From Prochlorococcus marinus XMU1408 (GTDB lineage: Bacteria > Cyanobacteriota > Cyanobacteriia > PCC-6307 > Cyanobiaceae): a stretch of 64,000 nt of DNA. The notes under the pieces are model-generated. The model did no database searches and had not been told where the DNA came from. It saw only the letters and a list, made by a program, of their open reading frames with translations. This document shows positions 39,800 to 49,521 of this stretch, in pieces. The stretch covers positions 186,001-250,000 of the forward strand of contig NZ_QJUE01000001.1 in the NCBI RefSeq assembly GCF_003208055.1. Direction: 5' to 3'. The first letter of the stretch is position 1; each line of letters starts with the position of its first letter. Made by a program: the position numbers and the translations under genes.

Positions 39800-40960
39800 A
39801 TGAGAAAAATTACAAACATTAAAGTACCTCAACCAGAGAAAAGTGAAGATGAAAAGAATTTATTTTCACTAGTTTTAGATGAACATGGAATTATTCTTTC
39901 TATTGATAAAACTTGCAAGAGGGAATCAAGCTATGAAGAAGATTGGCATGGAGATTGGCTAAGTCCTAGAGCCATTGATCTTCAAATGAATGGAGGTTTA
40001 GGGATCTCATTTACAGATTTAAATTTTAATAAAATACCTAAATTATTAACATTGCTTGATCAACTTTGGCTAGATGGAGTTGAAGGAATTTGTCCAACTT
40101 TTGTTAGTTGTTCTCTAGATCAATTTCAATTAGGAATGGAGGTCTTAAAGGAAACGAAAAAATATACTTCAACAAATCGATGTCGACTACTTGGCGCCCA
40201 TATGGAAGGACCTTTTTTATGTGAGACATATTCTGGAGCACATGACACAGGAAGTATTTGTAGACCTAGTATTTCTGCCTTAAATGAGAGAATAAAGGGA
40301 TTTGAGGACGACATAGCACTAATGACATTGGCTCCAGAATTAAAAGGTTCTTTGGATGTAATTTCTCGTCTAAGAGAATTAAATATCGTTGTCTCACTGG
40401 GACATTCTTCAGCTGATTTTGATTCAGCCATAAAAGCTTTTAATAATGGTGTGAGCATGATTACGCATACTTTTAATGCAATGAAAGGTTTACATCATCG
40501 AGCTATTGGACCTATAGGAGCGGCTGCAAGCAGAGACGATATTTTCCTAGGATTGATAGGTGATGGTGTTCATGTTCATTCAGATATGATTAGGCTTTTA
40601 AAGATACTTGCACCAAAGCAAATTGTTTTAGTTAGCGATGCAATATCAGCTTATGGTTTAGGAGATGGATCGTTTAATTGGGATAAACGCTTGATAACAG
40701 TAGAAAATGGTTTATGCAGACTTCCAAATGAAACAATTGCAGGATCCACTTTGCCTTTACTAGACGCATGCAAAAAAATAGCAAATTGGATTAATGATCC
40801 CTCTGCTGCTATTTGGATGGCAACACTTGCTCCACGTATGGTATTAAGTCAGAACAAAATGACTGCAAAATCTTTTTTTATTGGAAAAAATATTAAGTCT
40901 TTACTTAGATGGAAAATGAATTCTTGTAATCATCAGTTGTCTTGGCAGTTGGCTGCGTAA
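39800..40960 (+). CDS. nagA: N-acetylglucosamine-6-phosphate deacetylase
   Basis: A 386-residue amidohydrolase-fold deacetylase. DLQMNGGLG near residue 62 and the metal-site HMEGPFL, followed by GHSSADF, THTFNAMKGLHHR and the catalytic Asp in LVSDAISAYG, match NagA. It deacetylates GlcNAc-6-P to GlcN-6-P, allowing reuse of amino-sugar from wall turnover or outside sources. No nagB or GlcNAc transporter is adjacent. chlM starts 28 bases downstream. Confidence 0.9.
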   Translation: MRKITNIKVPQPEKSEDEKNLFSLVLDEHGIILSIDKTCKRESSYEEDWHGDWLSPRAIDLQMNGGLGISFTDLNFNKIPKLLTLLDQLWLDGVEGICPTFVSCSLDQFQLGMEVLKETKKYTSTNRCRLLGAHMEGPFLCETYSGAHDTGSICRPSISALNERIKGFEDDIALMTLAPELKGSLDVISRLRELNIVVSLGHSSADFDSAIKAFNNGVSMITHTFNAMKGLHHRAIGPIGAAASRDDIFLGLIGDGVHVHSDMIRLLKILAPKQIVLVSDAISAYGLGDGSFNWDKRLITVENGLCRLPNETIAGSTLPLLDACKKIANWINDPSAAIWMATLAPRMVLSQNKMTAKSFFIGKNIKSLLRWKMNSCNHQLSWQLAA

Positions 40961-40988
40961 GATTGGTAAGAGGTAATTATCTGATTAA

Positions 40989-41690
40989 ATGACAACGCAA
41001 ATTGAGAAAAATGAAAAGGCGGAAGTCACTGAATATTTTAATGGGACTGGGTTTGATAGATGGAATCGAATATATAGCGAAAGTGATGATGTAAATAAAG
41101 TGCAAAAAAATATAAGGATAGGTCACCAAAAGACAGTTGATGATGTCATTAGTTGGTTGAAAGAGTATGACAATATCAAGGATAAAAGTTTTTGTGATGC
41201 TGGCTGTGGTGTTGGTAGTTTAAGTATTCCATTGGCAAAATTGGGTGCTAAATCAATTCATTTAAGTGATATTTCTGAAGCCATGATAAACGAGACAAAA
41301 AGTAGGGCAAAGGAAGAAGGTTTGGACTTCAATAAGCTGAATTTTCGAACATCTGATTTAGAAAATTTAAAAGGTTCATTTAATACAGTTATTTGCTTAG
41401 ATGTTTTCATTCACTACCCTCAACGGGAGGCTGAGGCAATGGTGAAACATCTATGTGAATTATCTGATGAGAGATTAATTGTTAGTTTTGCACCATATAC
41501 TCCTTTACTAGCCCTTTTGAAAGGTATTGGTCAGCTATTCCCTGGACCAAGTAAAACTACTAGGGCATATACATTAAGGGAGTCCGGAATTATCGAAGCT
41601 GCAAAGCAATCTGGCTTTAAAGTTGTCAAAAGCAAGTTGAATCAAGCTCCTTTTTATTTTTCGAAATTAATAGAATTTGTGAAATCCTAG
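40989..41690 (+). CDS. chlM: Mg-protoporphyrin IX methyltransferase
   Basis: A 233-residue SAM-dependent methyltransferase of chlorophyll synthesis. The SAM-binding loop is CDAGCGVGSLSIPLA (about 69-83); VEYFNG-like TEYFNGTGFDRWNRIY at residues 14-29 and the C-terminal FYFSKLIEF tail are characteristic of ChlM. It methylates Mg-protoporphyrin IX before the cyclase step. It converges with the rre1 gene. Confidence 0.93.
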   Translation: MTTQIEKNEKAEVTEYFNGTGFDRWNRIYSESDDVNKVQKNIRIGHQKTVDDVISWLKEYDNIKDKSFCDAGCGVGSLSIPLAKLGAKSIHLSDISEAMINETKSRAKEEGLDFNKLNFRTSDLENLKGSFNTVICLDVFIHYPQREAEAMVKHLCELSDERLIVSFAPYTPLLALLKGIGQLFPGPSKTTRAYTLRESGIIEAAKQSGFKVVKSKLNQAPFYFSKLIEFVKS

Positions 41691-41721
41691 AGAACTAAAA
41701 TTTTAATTTTTCAAAACATAT

Positions 41722-42450
41722 TTAGGTAACTAAATGATTTTCAAGTGCATATCTAACTAGTTCTGTTCTACTGGAAGTACCGGTTTTAATAAATAATCGA
41801 CTCACATATTTCTCTACATTGCGGATAGAAGTCTCAAGTTGTCTTGCAATTTCTTTGTTCATTAAACCTTCCGCTACTAATTGCAAAACGCTTGCCTCTC
41901 TTGGGGTGAAATTAGGAATCGAATCATCTTTGCGTGAGTGGTTTTTATCCCCATGGCTAAGCATTGATTTTATTTCTGTAATCTGTTTTGCCATTTGGCC
42001 AACATCAGCATTAGCAAATCTGGCTGCTTCAGTTAATAGTCGCTCTTGCCGCAGAACTACATTCTTAACTCTTGCAACTAGCTCATCTGGATCAAATGGT
42101 TTTGGCATGTAATCGTCTACACCCGCTTGATAACCCTGAGTCCTATCAGCAGTCATACCTTTAGCAGTAAGGAAAATGACAGGTGTACCTCCAAGTCTTT
42201 CATCTTCTCTAATTTTTTTTAAAAGCCCATAACCATCACATCTAGGCATCATGACGTCACTGATAATTACATCAGGGATCATTTTTTGAGCTTTTTCCCA
42301 TCCCTCTTCTCCATCGACAGCGGTTGTAACTTGAAATCCTTCATCTTCAAGATAGGCCTGAACAGCAGTTCTTAAACCGGGCTCGTCATCGACAAGTAAT
42401 ATCCTTGGAGTTTGAGAAACTTCTTGTGTTGATGGATTGGGGTCACTCAT
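41722..42450 (-). CDS. Response regulator Rre1/Ycf29 (NarL type)
   Basis: A 242-residue regulator with a receiver domain (D21-D22, phosphoacceptor Asp65 in ISDVMMP, Lys117 in PKPF) and a C-terminal LuxR/NarL helix-turn-helix (about 178-238: FTPREASVLQLVAEGLMNKEIARQ). The LVDDEPGLRTAVQAYLEDEGFQV and AKGMTADRTQGYQAG stretches match cyanobacterial Rre1 (plastid Ycf29), linked to stress and acclimation with kinase Hik2. The kinase is not in the window. It is convergent with chlM and divergent from the cysteine desulfurase gene. Confidence 0.85.
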   Translation of the reverse strand: MSDPNPSTQEVSQTPRILLVDDEPGLRTAVQAYLEDEGFQVTTAVDGEEGWEKAQKMIPDVIISDVMMPRCDGYGLLKKIREDERLGGTPVIFLTAKGMTADRTQGYQAGVDDYMPKPFDPDELVARVKNVVLRQERLLTEAARFANADVGQMAKQITEIKSMLSHGDKNHSRKDDSIPNFTPREASVLQLVAEGLMNKEIARQLETSIRNVEKYVSRLFIKTGTSSRTELVRYALENHLVT

Positions 42451-42525
42451 AAAATTGGACTTCTAGAGCTTTCAGGGATATTAACCTTTATTCCTCTCTT
42501 ATTATTTAGATTAACGAATGAATCA

Positions 42526-43674
42526 ATGGATAATAATCACCTAATTTTTGATTTTCAGTCTTCAACACCATGTTGTACGAAGGTTGTTGAGGAGATGGCT
42601 CCTTATTGGAATGAGTTGTGGGGTAATCCCTCTAATACTAATAATCGATCCGGTGTTTTTGCTTCAGCTGCAGTTGAAGTATCTCGTGAAAAAATAGCTT
42701 CATATTTGAATATCAATCCGAAAAGAATAATTTTCACGAGTGGGGCAACAGAAGCGAATAATTTGGGTTTAGTTGGACATGCAAGAGCTAAAGCACAACT
42801 GATTGGAAAACCTGGACATATAATTACCGTTTCAACTGAACATCATGCAGTCCTTGATCCGCTTAGGCAGCTTCAAAAAGAAGGGTTTCGCTTGACAGAA
42901 TTGCAACCGAATAAAGAGGGTTTAATCAATATTGAACAACTTTCTGAAGCTTTTGAAAAAGATACTTTTCTGGTTAGCGTCATGGCTGCAAATAATGAGA
43001 TAGGGGTTTTGCAACCTATTGGTGACATTGGGTCTTTTTGTAAGAGAAAGGGAATCGCTTTTCATTCTGATGCCGCTCAAGCCTTTGGATACTTAGATTT
43101 AGACCCCGATAAATTTCGCATTGATTTGATGAGTTTGAGTGCTCACAAAATCTATGGACCTAAAGGTATTGGGGCTTTGGTGATTAGGGAAGGATTTCCT
43201 CTTGAACCCTCTCAATATGGAGGAGGTCAGGAGCTTGGATTAAGATCTGGCACGCTCCCTGTCCCGTTAATTGTTGGCTTTGCAAAGGCAGTCGAAATAA
43301 CAAAAAATGATCAGGATGAGAGGAACAAGAGACTTTTGTTTTTTAGAAACTTATTGTTGAGTGGATTAAAAAAGAATATTTCTGGATTGATAGTTAATGG
43401 ATCTATTGATCAAAGATTGCCTCATAATCTCAATATCACTTTCCCTGGCGTGAAGGGAAGTCAATTGCATGGTCAATTAAGAAGGTTTATTTTTTGTACT
43501 AGTGGTTCAGCTTGTAGTAATGGTGAAGCTTCTCATGTTCTGCAGGAGATAGGGCTCAGCAAAAAAGATGCTGAGGCGTCAATAAGGATGAGTATTGGGA
43601 GAAATACTACGGAGAAAGATATCAATAAGGCTATTAATATTATTACGAATATAGTGATTAATCTTAGACAATAA
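42526..43674 (+). CDS. Cysteine desulfurase (NifS/IscS-like)
   Basis: A 382-residue PLP enzyme releasing sulfur from cysteine for Fe-S clusters and thiolation. The PLP lysine is Lys208 in SAHKIYGPKG, and the catalytic Cys330 lies in the flexible loop SGSACSNGE, so it is group I (IscS/NifS), not SufS. TEHHAVLD and GGGQELGLRSGT are conserved. The start ATG 42526 fits. A 15-bp hairpin starts 10 bases after the stop. Confidence 0.92.
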   Translation: MDNNHLIFDFQSSTPCCTKVVEEMAPYWNELWGNPSNTNNRSGVFASAAVEVSREKIASYLNINPKRIIFTSGATEANNLGLVGHARAKAQLIGKPGHIITVSTEHHAVLDPLRQLQKEGFRLTELQPNKEGLINIEQLSEAFEKDTFLVSVMAANNEIGVLQPIGDIGSFCKRKGIAFHSDAAQAFGYLDLDPDKFRIDLMSLSAHKIYGPKGIGALVIREGFPLEPSQYGGGQELGLRSGTLPVPLIVGFAKAVEITKNDQDERNKRLLFFRNLLLSGLKKNISGLIVNGSIDQRLPHNLNITFPGVKGSQLHGQLRRFIFCTSGSACSNGEASHVLQEIGLSKKDAEASIRMSIGRNTTEKDINKAINIITNIVINLRQ

Positions 43675-43681
43675 TTTAAGC

Positions 43682-44596
43682 CTAAGTTAAGAATTTCTTT
43701 GCAGAAATTCTTAACTTTGCACTTTTACTTCTTGGATTTAATTCTATCTCTTCTGGGCTTGCTCTGATAGGCTTTTTAGATAGTACTTTCAATCTATTGT
43801 CTGTCTTAAAGCTCGATTTTACTCTTCTATCTTCTAGTGAATGAAAACTCATTACCATAAATAATCCATTCTCTAACAACCAGTTTGGAGCTTTTAAAAG
43901 TAAACTTTCGAGAGAGCCTAATTCATTATTCACAGCTATTCTTAAAGCCTGAAAAGTTCTTGTTGAGGGATGAATTCGACCATATCTTTGCTTGGGGGGG
44001 AAGCAGCCTGCAATTGCATAAGAAAGGTCTTGAGTTCCAGAGTATGGTCCATTTTCAGCTAGATCATTTTTTATTTTTCTTGCAATACGCCTAGATCGTT
44101 TTTCTTCGCCTAATTCATATATTAAATCAGCTAGATTTTGCTCAGAGAGAGTTTCAATAAGTTCGGCTGCACTTGAACCCTCTTTGGGATTCATACGCAT
44201 ATCTATTGGACCATTTAAACGAAAGCTAAAACCTCGTGAAGGCTCATCAAGTTGATGACTACTAACGCCAAGATCCGCTAGGACACAAATGGCTTGTTCG
44301 TGATGTGAAAAGTCTGCGAAGTTTGTAGAGATTATTTCTATTCTTGTTCCGAATTTAATTAATTTTTTTGATGCTGCTTTTATAGCCATTGGGTCTTGAT
44401 CCAGCCCAATAATTTTGATTCCAGGGAAATTTTCGAGTATTTGAGCGGAATGTCCCCCGCCTCCAATGGTTGCATCAATAATTAATCCTTTTTTTGTTAA
44501 TTCACTTGGTAATTCCTTTAATGATCGAATTATTTCTTTCCCCATTACAGGGATATGATTAAAGTTAGAACTTGAACTAATTGGCACTTCTTTCAT
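43682..44596 (-). CDS. rsmH: 16S rRNA (cytosine-1402-N4)-methyltransferase RsmH
   Basis: A 304-residue MraW/RsmH family SAM methyltransferase. N-terminal HIPVMGKEI and [14 protein letters not shown] (SAM-binding) plus [19 protein letters not shown] and the [11 protein letters not shown] motif are diagnostic. It modifies C1402 of 16S rRNA at the P site. The C-terminus is encoded within a perfect hairpin (43684-43717). It is divergent from ndhH and convergent with the desulfurase gene. Confidence 0.95.
   Translation of the reverse strand: MKEVPISSSSNFNHIPVMGKEIIRSLKELPSELTKKGLIIDATIGGGGHSAQILENFPGIKIIGLDQDPMAIKAASKKLIKFGTRIEIISTNFADFSHHEQAICVLADLGVSSHQLDEPSRGFSFRLNGPIDMRMNPKEGSSAAELIETLSEQNLADLIYELGEEKRSRRIARKIKNDLAENGPYSGTQDLSYAIAGCFPPKQRYGRIHPSTRTFQALRIAVNNELGSLESLLLKAPNWLLENGLFMVMSFHSLEDRRVKSSFKTDNRLKVLSKKPIRASPEEIELNPRSKSAKLRISAKKFLT
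43684..43717. terminator. 15-bp perfect hairpin at the desulfurase/rsmH junction
   Basis: AAGTTAAGAATTTCT (43684-43698) is the exact reverse complement of 43703-43717, with a 4-base loop TTGC. It lies 10 bases after the desulfurase stop and inside the last codons of rsmH. Neither side has a long T-run directly after the stem, so it is not a textbook intrinsic terminator, but it could end or protect transcripts from both sides. Confidence 0.6.
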
Positions 44597-44637
44597 AAGT
44601 TTTTACTAGTATCTAGACATTGCTTTGGTTGGGCCCA

Positions 44638-45822
44638 ATGACGCAGCTTGAAACGCGTACTGAGCCAATGGTGGTCAACTTTGGGCCACATCATCCATCA
44701 ATGCATGGGGTATTGCGATTAGTAGTAACCCTTGATGGAGAGGATGTTGTTGATTGTGAACCAGTTATTGGTTACTTGCATCGAGGGATGGAGAAAATTG
44801 CTGAGAATAGAACAAACGTTATGTTTGTTCCTTACGTGAGTCGCATGGATTATGCGGCTGGTATGTTTTATGAAGCCATTGTTGTTAATGCCCCTGAGCG
44901 TTTAGCAAATATAAAGGTACCCAAGAGAGCAAGTTATATCAGAGCGATAATGCTTGAGTTGAATAGGATCGCTAACCATTTGCTTTGGTTAGGTCCATTT
45001 TTGGCTGATGTCGGAGCTCAAACTCCTTTCTTTTATATTTTTAGAGAAAGAGAGATGATTTACGATTTATGGGAGGCTGCAACTGGTCAGAGATTGATTA
45101 ATAATAATTATTTCCGTATTGGTGGCGTTGCATGTGATTTGCCTTGGGGTTGGTTAGAAAAATGCAAAGATTTTTGTGACTGGTTTGGTCCAAAAATTGA
45201 TGAGTATGAAAAATTGATTACTAATAATCCTATTTTTCGTAGACGTATAGAAGGTTTAGGAGTTATAGGAAAAGAGCAAGCGATTAACTGGAGTCTTTCT
45301 GGCCCAATGCTTAGGGCGGCAGGTGTCCCGTGGGATTTGAGAAAGGTAGATCATTATGAATGCTATGACGATTTTGAATGGGATATTGCATGGGAGAAAG
45401 AGGGTGATTGTTATGCAAGATATAGAGTTCGTATTGAAGAAATGAGACAGTCATTAAAAATATTACGACAAGCTTGTGAGATGATTCCTGGGGGGCCAAC
45501 AGAAAATCTTGAGGCACAAAGAACAGTTGAGGGAAAAAAAGGTGATTTATCGGGCTTTGATTATCAATATGTAGCCAAGAAAGTTGCACCGACTTTTAAG
45601 ATTCCTAATGGTGAATTATATACACGCCTTGAGTCTGGAAAAGGAGAGATAGGAGTATTTATTCAAGGTAATAATGATGTAACCCCTTGGCGGTTTAAAA
45701 TTAGAGCAGCTGACTCAAATAATTTGCAGATACTTCCTCACATACTGAAGGGAGCCAAGGTCGCTGATATAATGGCAATCTTAGGTTCGATTGATGTGAT
45801 TATGGGTTCTGTTGATAGATAG
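44638..45822 (+). CDS. ndhH: NDH-1 subunit H (49-kDa, NuoD-like)
   Basis: A 394-residue hydrophilic-arm subunit lining the quinone cavity. [16 protein letters not shown] and [15 protein letters not shown] are hallmark motifs, and the C-terminus ends [11 protein letters not shown] as in the family. I chose ATG 44638 ([10 protein letters not shown]); the open frame begins at 44620 but six extra residues would be unusual. Its last 11 bases overlap the DHNA-CoA thioesterase start, so the two are coupled. It is divergent from rsmH. Confidence 0.96.
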   Translation: MTQLETRTEPMVVNFGPHHPSMHGVLRLVVTLDGEDVVDCEPVIGYLHRGMEKIAENRTNVMFVPYVSRMDYAAGMFYEAIVVNAPERLANIKVPKRASYIRAIMLELNRIANHLLWLGPFLADVGAQTPFFYIFREREMIYDLWEAATGQRLINNNYFRIGGVACDLPWGWLEKCKDFCDWFGPKIDEYEKLITNNPIFRRRIEGLGVIGKEQAINWSLSGPMLRAAGVPWDLRKVDHYECYDDFEWDIAWEKEGDCYARYRVRIEEMRQSLKILRQACEMIPGGPTENLEAQRTVEGKKGDLSGFDYQYVAKKVAPTFKIPNGELYTRLESGKGEIGVFIQGNNDVTPWRFKIRAADSNNLQILPHILKGAKVADIMAILGSIDVIMGSVDR

Positions 45823-46279
45823 GTTTTTGGACAAGCGTAATCCTAGAGAATGGTTATGTTTGAAACGAACAGTTCGTTTTGGTGAAACAGATGCTGCAGG
45901 TGTGGTTCACTTTCTTGAATTATTTAGATGGTGTCATGAAACTTGGGAAGAAAGTTTAGAAAAATATGGAATAGCTTTGAAAGATATTTTTCCTACAAAC
46001 GAAATCAATACAAGCCAACTAGATGTAGCTTTACCAGTTGTTCATTGTGAAGCAAATTATTTTCAACCACTTTATGTTGGAGATACTATAAATATTGAAC
46101 TTGAAACAGAGAAGATAAATGAGTCTTCATTCGTACTTCGATTTAAATTTAAAAAGAATGGAGAGCAAATCGGTTCGACAAATATAAAACATGTATCGAT
46201 AAATCCAATTACTAGAAAAAAATGTGCATTATCTAAACAAATAAATTTGTGGCTTCATGAATCTAGTTCGAATTTTTAG
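45812..46279 (+). CDS. 1,4-dihydroxy-2-naphthoyl-CoA thioesterase
   Basis: A 155-residue hot-dog-fold hydrolase of the 4HBT type. [27 protein letters not shown] contains the catalytic Asp typical of the family. It releases DHNA from DHNA-CoA before prenylation by MenA in phylloquinone synthesis, as in cyanobacterial Slr0204-type enzymes. It overlaps ndhH by 11 bases with a TTG start and converges on menE with a shared TTAG at the stops. Its position beside men genes supports the substrate. Confidence 0.85.
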   Translation: MIDRFLDKRNPREWLCLKRTVRFGETDAAGVVHFLELFRWCHETWEESLEKYGIALKDIFPTNEINTSQLDVALPVVHCEANYFQPLYVGDTINIELETEKINESSFVLRFKFKKNGEQIGSTNIKHVSINPITRKKCALSKQINLWLHESSSNF

Positions 46280-47511
46280 TTAATAGGTTTATTAAAGGCT
46301 ATCCAATCTTGCCATTTTTTTATTTCCCATTTTTTATTGATATTTCTTGAAAGTTTTGGACAATCGTACCAGTTCAGTGGTTTTTTGGATGGTTGCCAGT
46401 CTTCAATGAGATCATTCAGAAGTGAAATGATTGGATATCTGTTTAGTTCTTTCTCTTTGAATTTTGTTAAGGCAACTAAACGTTGTCCCCATTTCTTGTC
46501 ACTAACTCCTAGTACAAAAATATCTTTAATTGGGATTTGATTTTTTGAGATTATTTTCATTAATTCCATTTCGATATCTTCTGGAAAAATCGTTTCACCG
46601 CCCGAATTTATAGCTGAATCTCTTCTACCTAGGATTTGTATTGCTTTTCTATTGTCGAGAGTGATGTATTGCGCTAGATCGCCTGCTTCCCACCATCCAT
46701 ATGAGTCTTTAATTGATTCGAATTTATTATTCTTCCATTTTGAAGTTGCAATTCTACTGGTTTTAATCTTAAGTGAATTTCTTTTGTTGATTTCTATCTC
46801 AACATCTTCGAGAGGGAACCCAACACTATTACTTCCATTTAAAAAGTCTTTAGGACTAAGGCAAGTCACCATTGCTACTGTTTCGGTGGCCCCATAACAA
46901 GGAGCTAGATTAATAGACTTTCTGCGTGCTTTTTCAGCAAGGTCTATAGGAATGGAAGCTCCTCCAACCCATATCACAGCAAGGGATTGAAGCCATTTCA
47001 AACCATCAGTATTATCTATCAAAGATAATAATTGAGTTGGAACTAGGGATGTAATTAATGGACGTCTATGTTTATTAGTTAATGCTTCACTAAATTGCTT
47101 AAGTTGAAGTGGTTTATGCATTATAGAATTTGAAATCCAGTAATACCCAGATCCCCAAGTCTGATGTCTCCACCAAGGCATGAAACCACTTATATGATGC
47201 AAAGGTAGTGAATTGAGAATGATGCATTCATTTGGCTTAAGGCCATGATTCTTTAACCACTTTCCGGTTGATAAAGCCGAATTAGTGAGATTTTTAAGTG
47301 ATTGGAAACAAAGATTTGGCCCTCCAAGGCTGCCCCCGCTTGAAATGATTATTCCTTCTCCTTCAGGTAAGGTTGACGATGTGGGGATTTTCGTTTGATC
47401 TTTTGGAGGCGCTAGATACACCCAGTTATGCTTTTCAAAATTCTTTAAAATTTCTTTTGAACAGTCCAGGTTTTTTTCAGGAATACATTCTACAACTGCA
47501 ATTTTGGTCAT
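46276..47511 (-). CDS. menE: o-Succinylbenzoate-CoA ligase
   Basis: A 411-residue AMP-forming ligase (ANL family) of phylloquinone synthesis. The P-loop-like IIISSGGSLGGP (the usual T/S-rich motif), HHISGFMPWW, CYGATE and GRRDSAINSGGETIFPEDIE motifs match MenE-type enzymes. I chose ATG 47511, whose TGA overlap with the menC stop is 4 bases; the open frame extends to 47592 but that part lies antiparallel in the menC coding frame. The protein is shorter than many ANL ligases, which is normal for MenE. Confidence 0.85.
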   Translation of the reverse strand: MTKIAVVECIPEKNLDCSKEILKNFEKHNWVYLAPPKDQTKIPTSSTLPEGEGIIISSGGSLGGPNLCFQSLKNLTNSALSTGKWLKNHGLKPNECIILNSLPLHHISGFMPWWRHQTWGSGYYWISNSIMHKPLQLKQFSEALTNKHRRPLITSLVPTQLLSLIDNTDGLKWLQSLAVIWVGGASIPIDLAEKARRKSINLAPCYGATETVAMVTCLSPKDFLNGSNSVGFPLEDVEIEINKRNSLKIKTSRIATSKWKNNKFESIKDSYGWWEAGDLAQYITLDNRKAIQILGRRDSAINSGGETIFPEDIEMELMKIISKNQIPIKDIFVLGVSDKKWGQRLVALTKFKEKELNRYPIISLLNDLIEDWQPSKKPLNWYDCPKLSRNINKKWEIKKWQDWIAFNKPIN

Positions 47512-48479
47512 ACGGCTTCCCAGACTAATTTCGGATTGTTGTTGAAGAGTGGGCCTTTTGGGCACCATCCAGGTGCAAGTCCAGGTGCACAAGGATTTCC
47601 CCCTTTGACTTGTCTGGCAGCGAGGTGATTAACCCACCTTCTCCCAATACCAGTTTCAAAAGCTGTGCTTATGACTGTTTGACTATCTTCTTGTTCTATT
47701 TCTTTTAACAGTAATCTCGGATCACCATCTAATGCAGGGCGACGTATTTGCCAACTTTTCCATGTTTTTCGTAAATATGGAAATTCAACCAAAGATTCAT
47801 CTAGTGCGATTGGAATTTGAGTGGCCAATGAAAATAAACCTTCAATATCTTTTGATGGGAGTGGCTGTTCAATCCATTCCAAACGAGGTTCGTTTTTGAG
47901 TTCGTTAATCCATTCTTGTGCTTTTTGGCGACTCCAACCTCCATTTGGATCAATTCTAAGTTTAAAATTATTTGGTAAAATGTCTAAGATTTTTTGTAAT
48001 ATTTTTTCTTCCTTAAAGTTATTTTCTAGGTGAGATACCTTCCATTTTATTGTACAAGAACTTTTCTTCTCATTTGATTCATCTACATATTTACGTATTG
48101 ACTCTAATGGATCAATATCTGTAGGTAAAAGATAAGCTGATTTTGCGACGTCAAAACCTTCAAGATTTATTTTCCTTTGAGTGAGACTTTCTAAATCGGC
48201 TAAGCAGGACCCTAATCCGAAAGCAAGTGCGCCTGGCAATTCAAATAAATAATTTTCTATTGAATCTTTTGTAGTTTGTTTCCCAATAAAATCAAGACTT
48301 TCGATACTTTTTTCTAATTCCTTTTTCTCAATAGGTGAAACTTCCCCCCATCCGCAATTTCCATTTGAGTCTTTTATTTGCAACAATAAACCTACCTTGT
48401 TATGAATAATTCCTTGCGAGGTTATTAATTTTCTTGTTAGTTGAAATGAAAATGGCTTGATATTAATTATTAATTTCAT
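47508..48479 (-). CDS. menC: o-Succinylbenzoate synthase
   Basis: A 323-residue enolase-superfamily enzyme that dehydrates SHCHC to o-succinylbenzoate. Metal and catalytic lysine segments are visible: IKWKV, LRIDPNGGW, WIEQPLP, ALDESL and the C-terminal TGIGRRWVNHLAA. GWCPKGPLFN is at the C-terminus. It is the middle gene of the menA-menC-menE operon, 19 bases after menA and overlapping menE by 4 bases. Confidence 0.92.
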   Translation of the reverse strand: MKLIINIKPFSFQLTRKLITSQGIIHNKVGLLLQIKDSNGNCGWGEVSPIEKKELEKSIESLDFIGKQTTKDSIENYLFELPGALAFGLGSCLADLESLTQRKINLEGFDVAKSAYLLPTDIDPLESIRKYVDESNEKKSSCTIKWKVSHLENNFKEEKILQKILDILPNNFKLRIDPNGGWSRQKAQEWINELKNEPRLEWIEQPLPSKDIEGLFSLATQIPIALDESLVEFPYLRKTWKSWQIRRPALDGDPRLLLKEIEQEDSQTVISTAFETGIGRRWVNHLAARQVKGGNPCAPGLAPGWCPKGPLFNNNPKLVWEAV

Positions 48480-48498
48480 GATTCAATAAAATCAAAAA

Positions 48499-49488
48499 TT
48501 AATTATAAAAAAATGAGGATATAGCAAAACCTATACTCAAGCATAAACCATTAATTGTCTGAAAGCGTAAAGCTAAAAACTTACTGTTTTTAATACGCTC
48601 AGGTTGGTTGTGATGTCTTTTAATTAATTTAATAAGATCTAATCCTGAAGGAAGGCTAATTAAACATATAAGAGTCGTTATTGGCCATATTCCAAGTAGT
48701 ACAGGTAGTAATTCTAATAAAAATATTAGACCAACGAACCACGGTAAAAATTCTGCCGCTCGATGAGTGCCTAAAATAACTAAGGGTGATTTTTTACCGA
48801 CAGCAGCATCTTGATTGATTTGATGAAAATGCGAACAGAATAGAACTAAAGTGGTCGCCATGGCGGGACCTGCTCCAACAATTAGTGCAGTTCCCCAGGG
48901 GATGATATCAAAATTAGATTTTGGAGAAATAACAATTAGTGCTGCAGCTGTCGCAAGTGGTCCAAATGCAATCCAGCAAAGGGGTTCTCCCAGCCCCTTA
49001 TACCCCAGTCTAAATGGTGGCCCTTGATATAAATATCCAAGGAAACAACAAATTATGACTAAAAAAAGTACTGTTATTTTACTTTTTAGAGCGAGGATAA
49101 ATATTATAAATAAACCTAATAAAAGAGAAAAATATGCAACTCGACTTACAGTGCTTTTACTACCAGTTAAAGCTACTACCGAGTGGAATTTGTATTTGTC
49201 AACACCAGTTTCATCGTCAAAAAGATCATTGGTAAGGTTTTCCCAAAGCAAGATCAAGATTGAGGCAATTAGAAAACCGATGAATTGTCCCACCCGAATA
49301 TTGCCGCTATTTCCTAGCTCCCATCCTGCAGATACAATTACGGGCATTATTGCGACTGAATACAGTGGCCACTTAATTGCAGCTTGCCAAAGATGTTTTC
49401 TTTCAGTTGTAGAAGACTTCACTGATAAACTAATCCTTCCTGTTTGTTTCTTGGTGTATCCCTTAAGACTAGGCAGCAGTTCAAGCAT
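48499..49488 (-). CDS. menA: 1,4-dihydroxy-2-naphthoate phytyltransferase
   Basis: A 329-residue UbiA-family membrane prenyltransferase with about eight helices. The first Asp motif is NDLFDDETGVD (about residue 86-96) and the second is NQDAAVGKKSP. It attaches phytyl diphosphate to DHNA, giving demethylphylloquinone, the photosystem I A1 precursor. It leads menA-menC-menE and is divergent from menF, with 33 bases between starts. Confidence 0.92.
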   Translation of the reverse strand: MLELLPSLKGYTKKQTGRISLSVKSSTTERKHLWQAAIKWPLYSVAIMPVIVSAGWELGNSGNIRVGQFIGFLIASILILLWENLTNDLFDDETGVDKYKFHSVVALTGSKSTVSRVAYFSLLLGLFIIFILALKSKITVLFLVIICCFLGYLYQGPPFRLGYKGLGEPLCWIAFGPLATAAALIVISPKSNFDIIPWGTALIVGAGPAMATTLVLFCSHFHQINQDAAVGKKSPLVILGTHRAAEFLPWFVGLIFLLELLPVLLGIWPITTLICLISLPSGLDLIKLIKRHHNQPERIKNSKFLALRFQTINGLCLSIGFAISSFFYN

Positions 49489-49521
49489 TGGTTTATTTAT
49501 TTATAAAGGGTCTAATTGGTT

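Noticed and set aside
44620-44637. Six extra residues before ndhH
   Set aside because: [10 protein letters not shown] at 44638 is the usual NdhH start and gives the usual 394 residues.
47512-47592. Upstream extension of menE
   Set aside because: The part before ATG 47511 lies within the menC coding region and gives a Trp/Cys-rich sequence unlike MenE. The 4-base overlap start is better.
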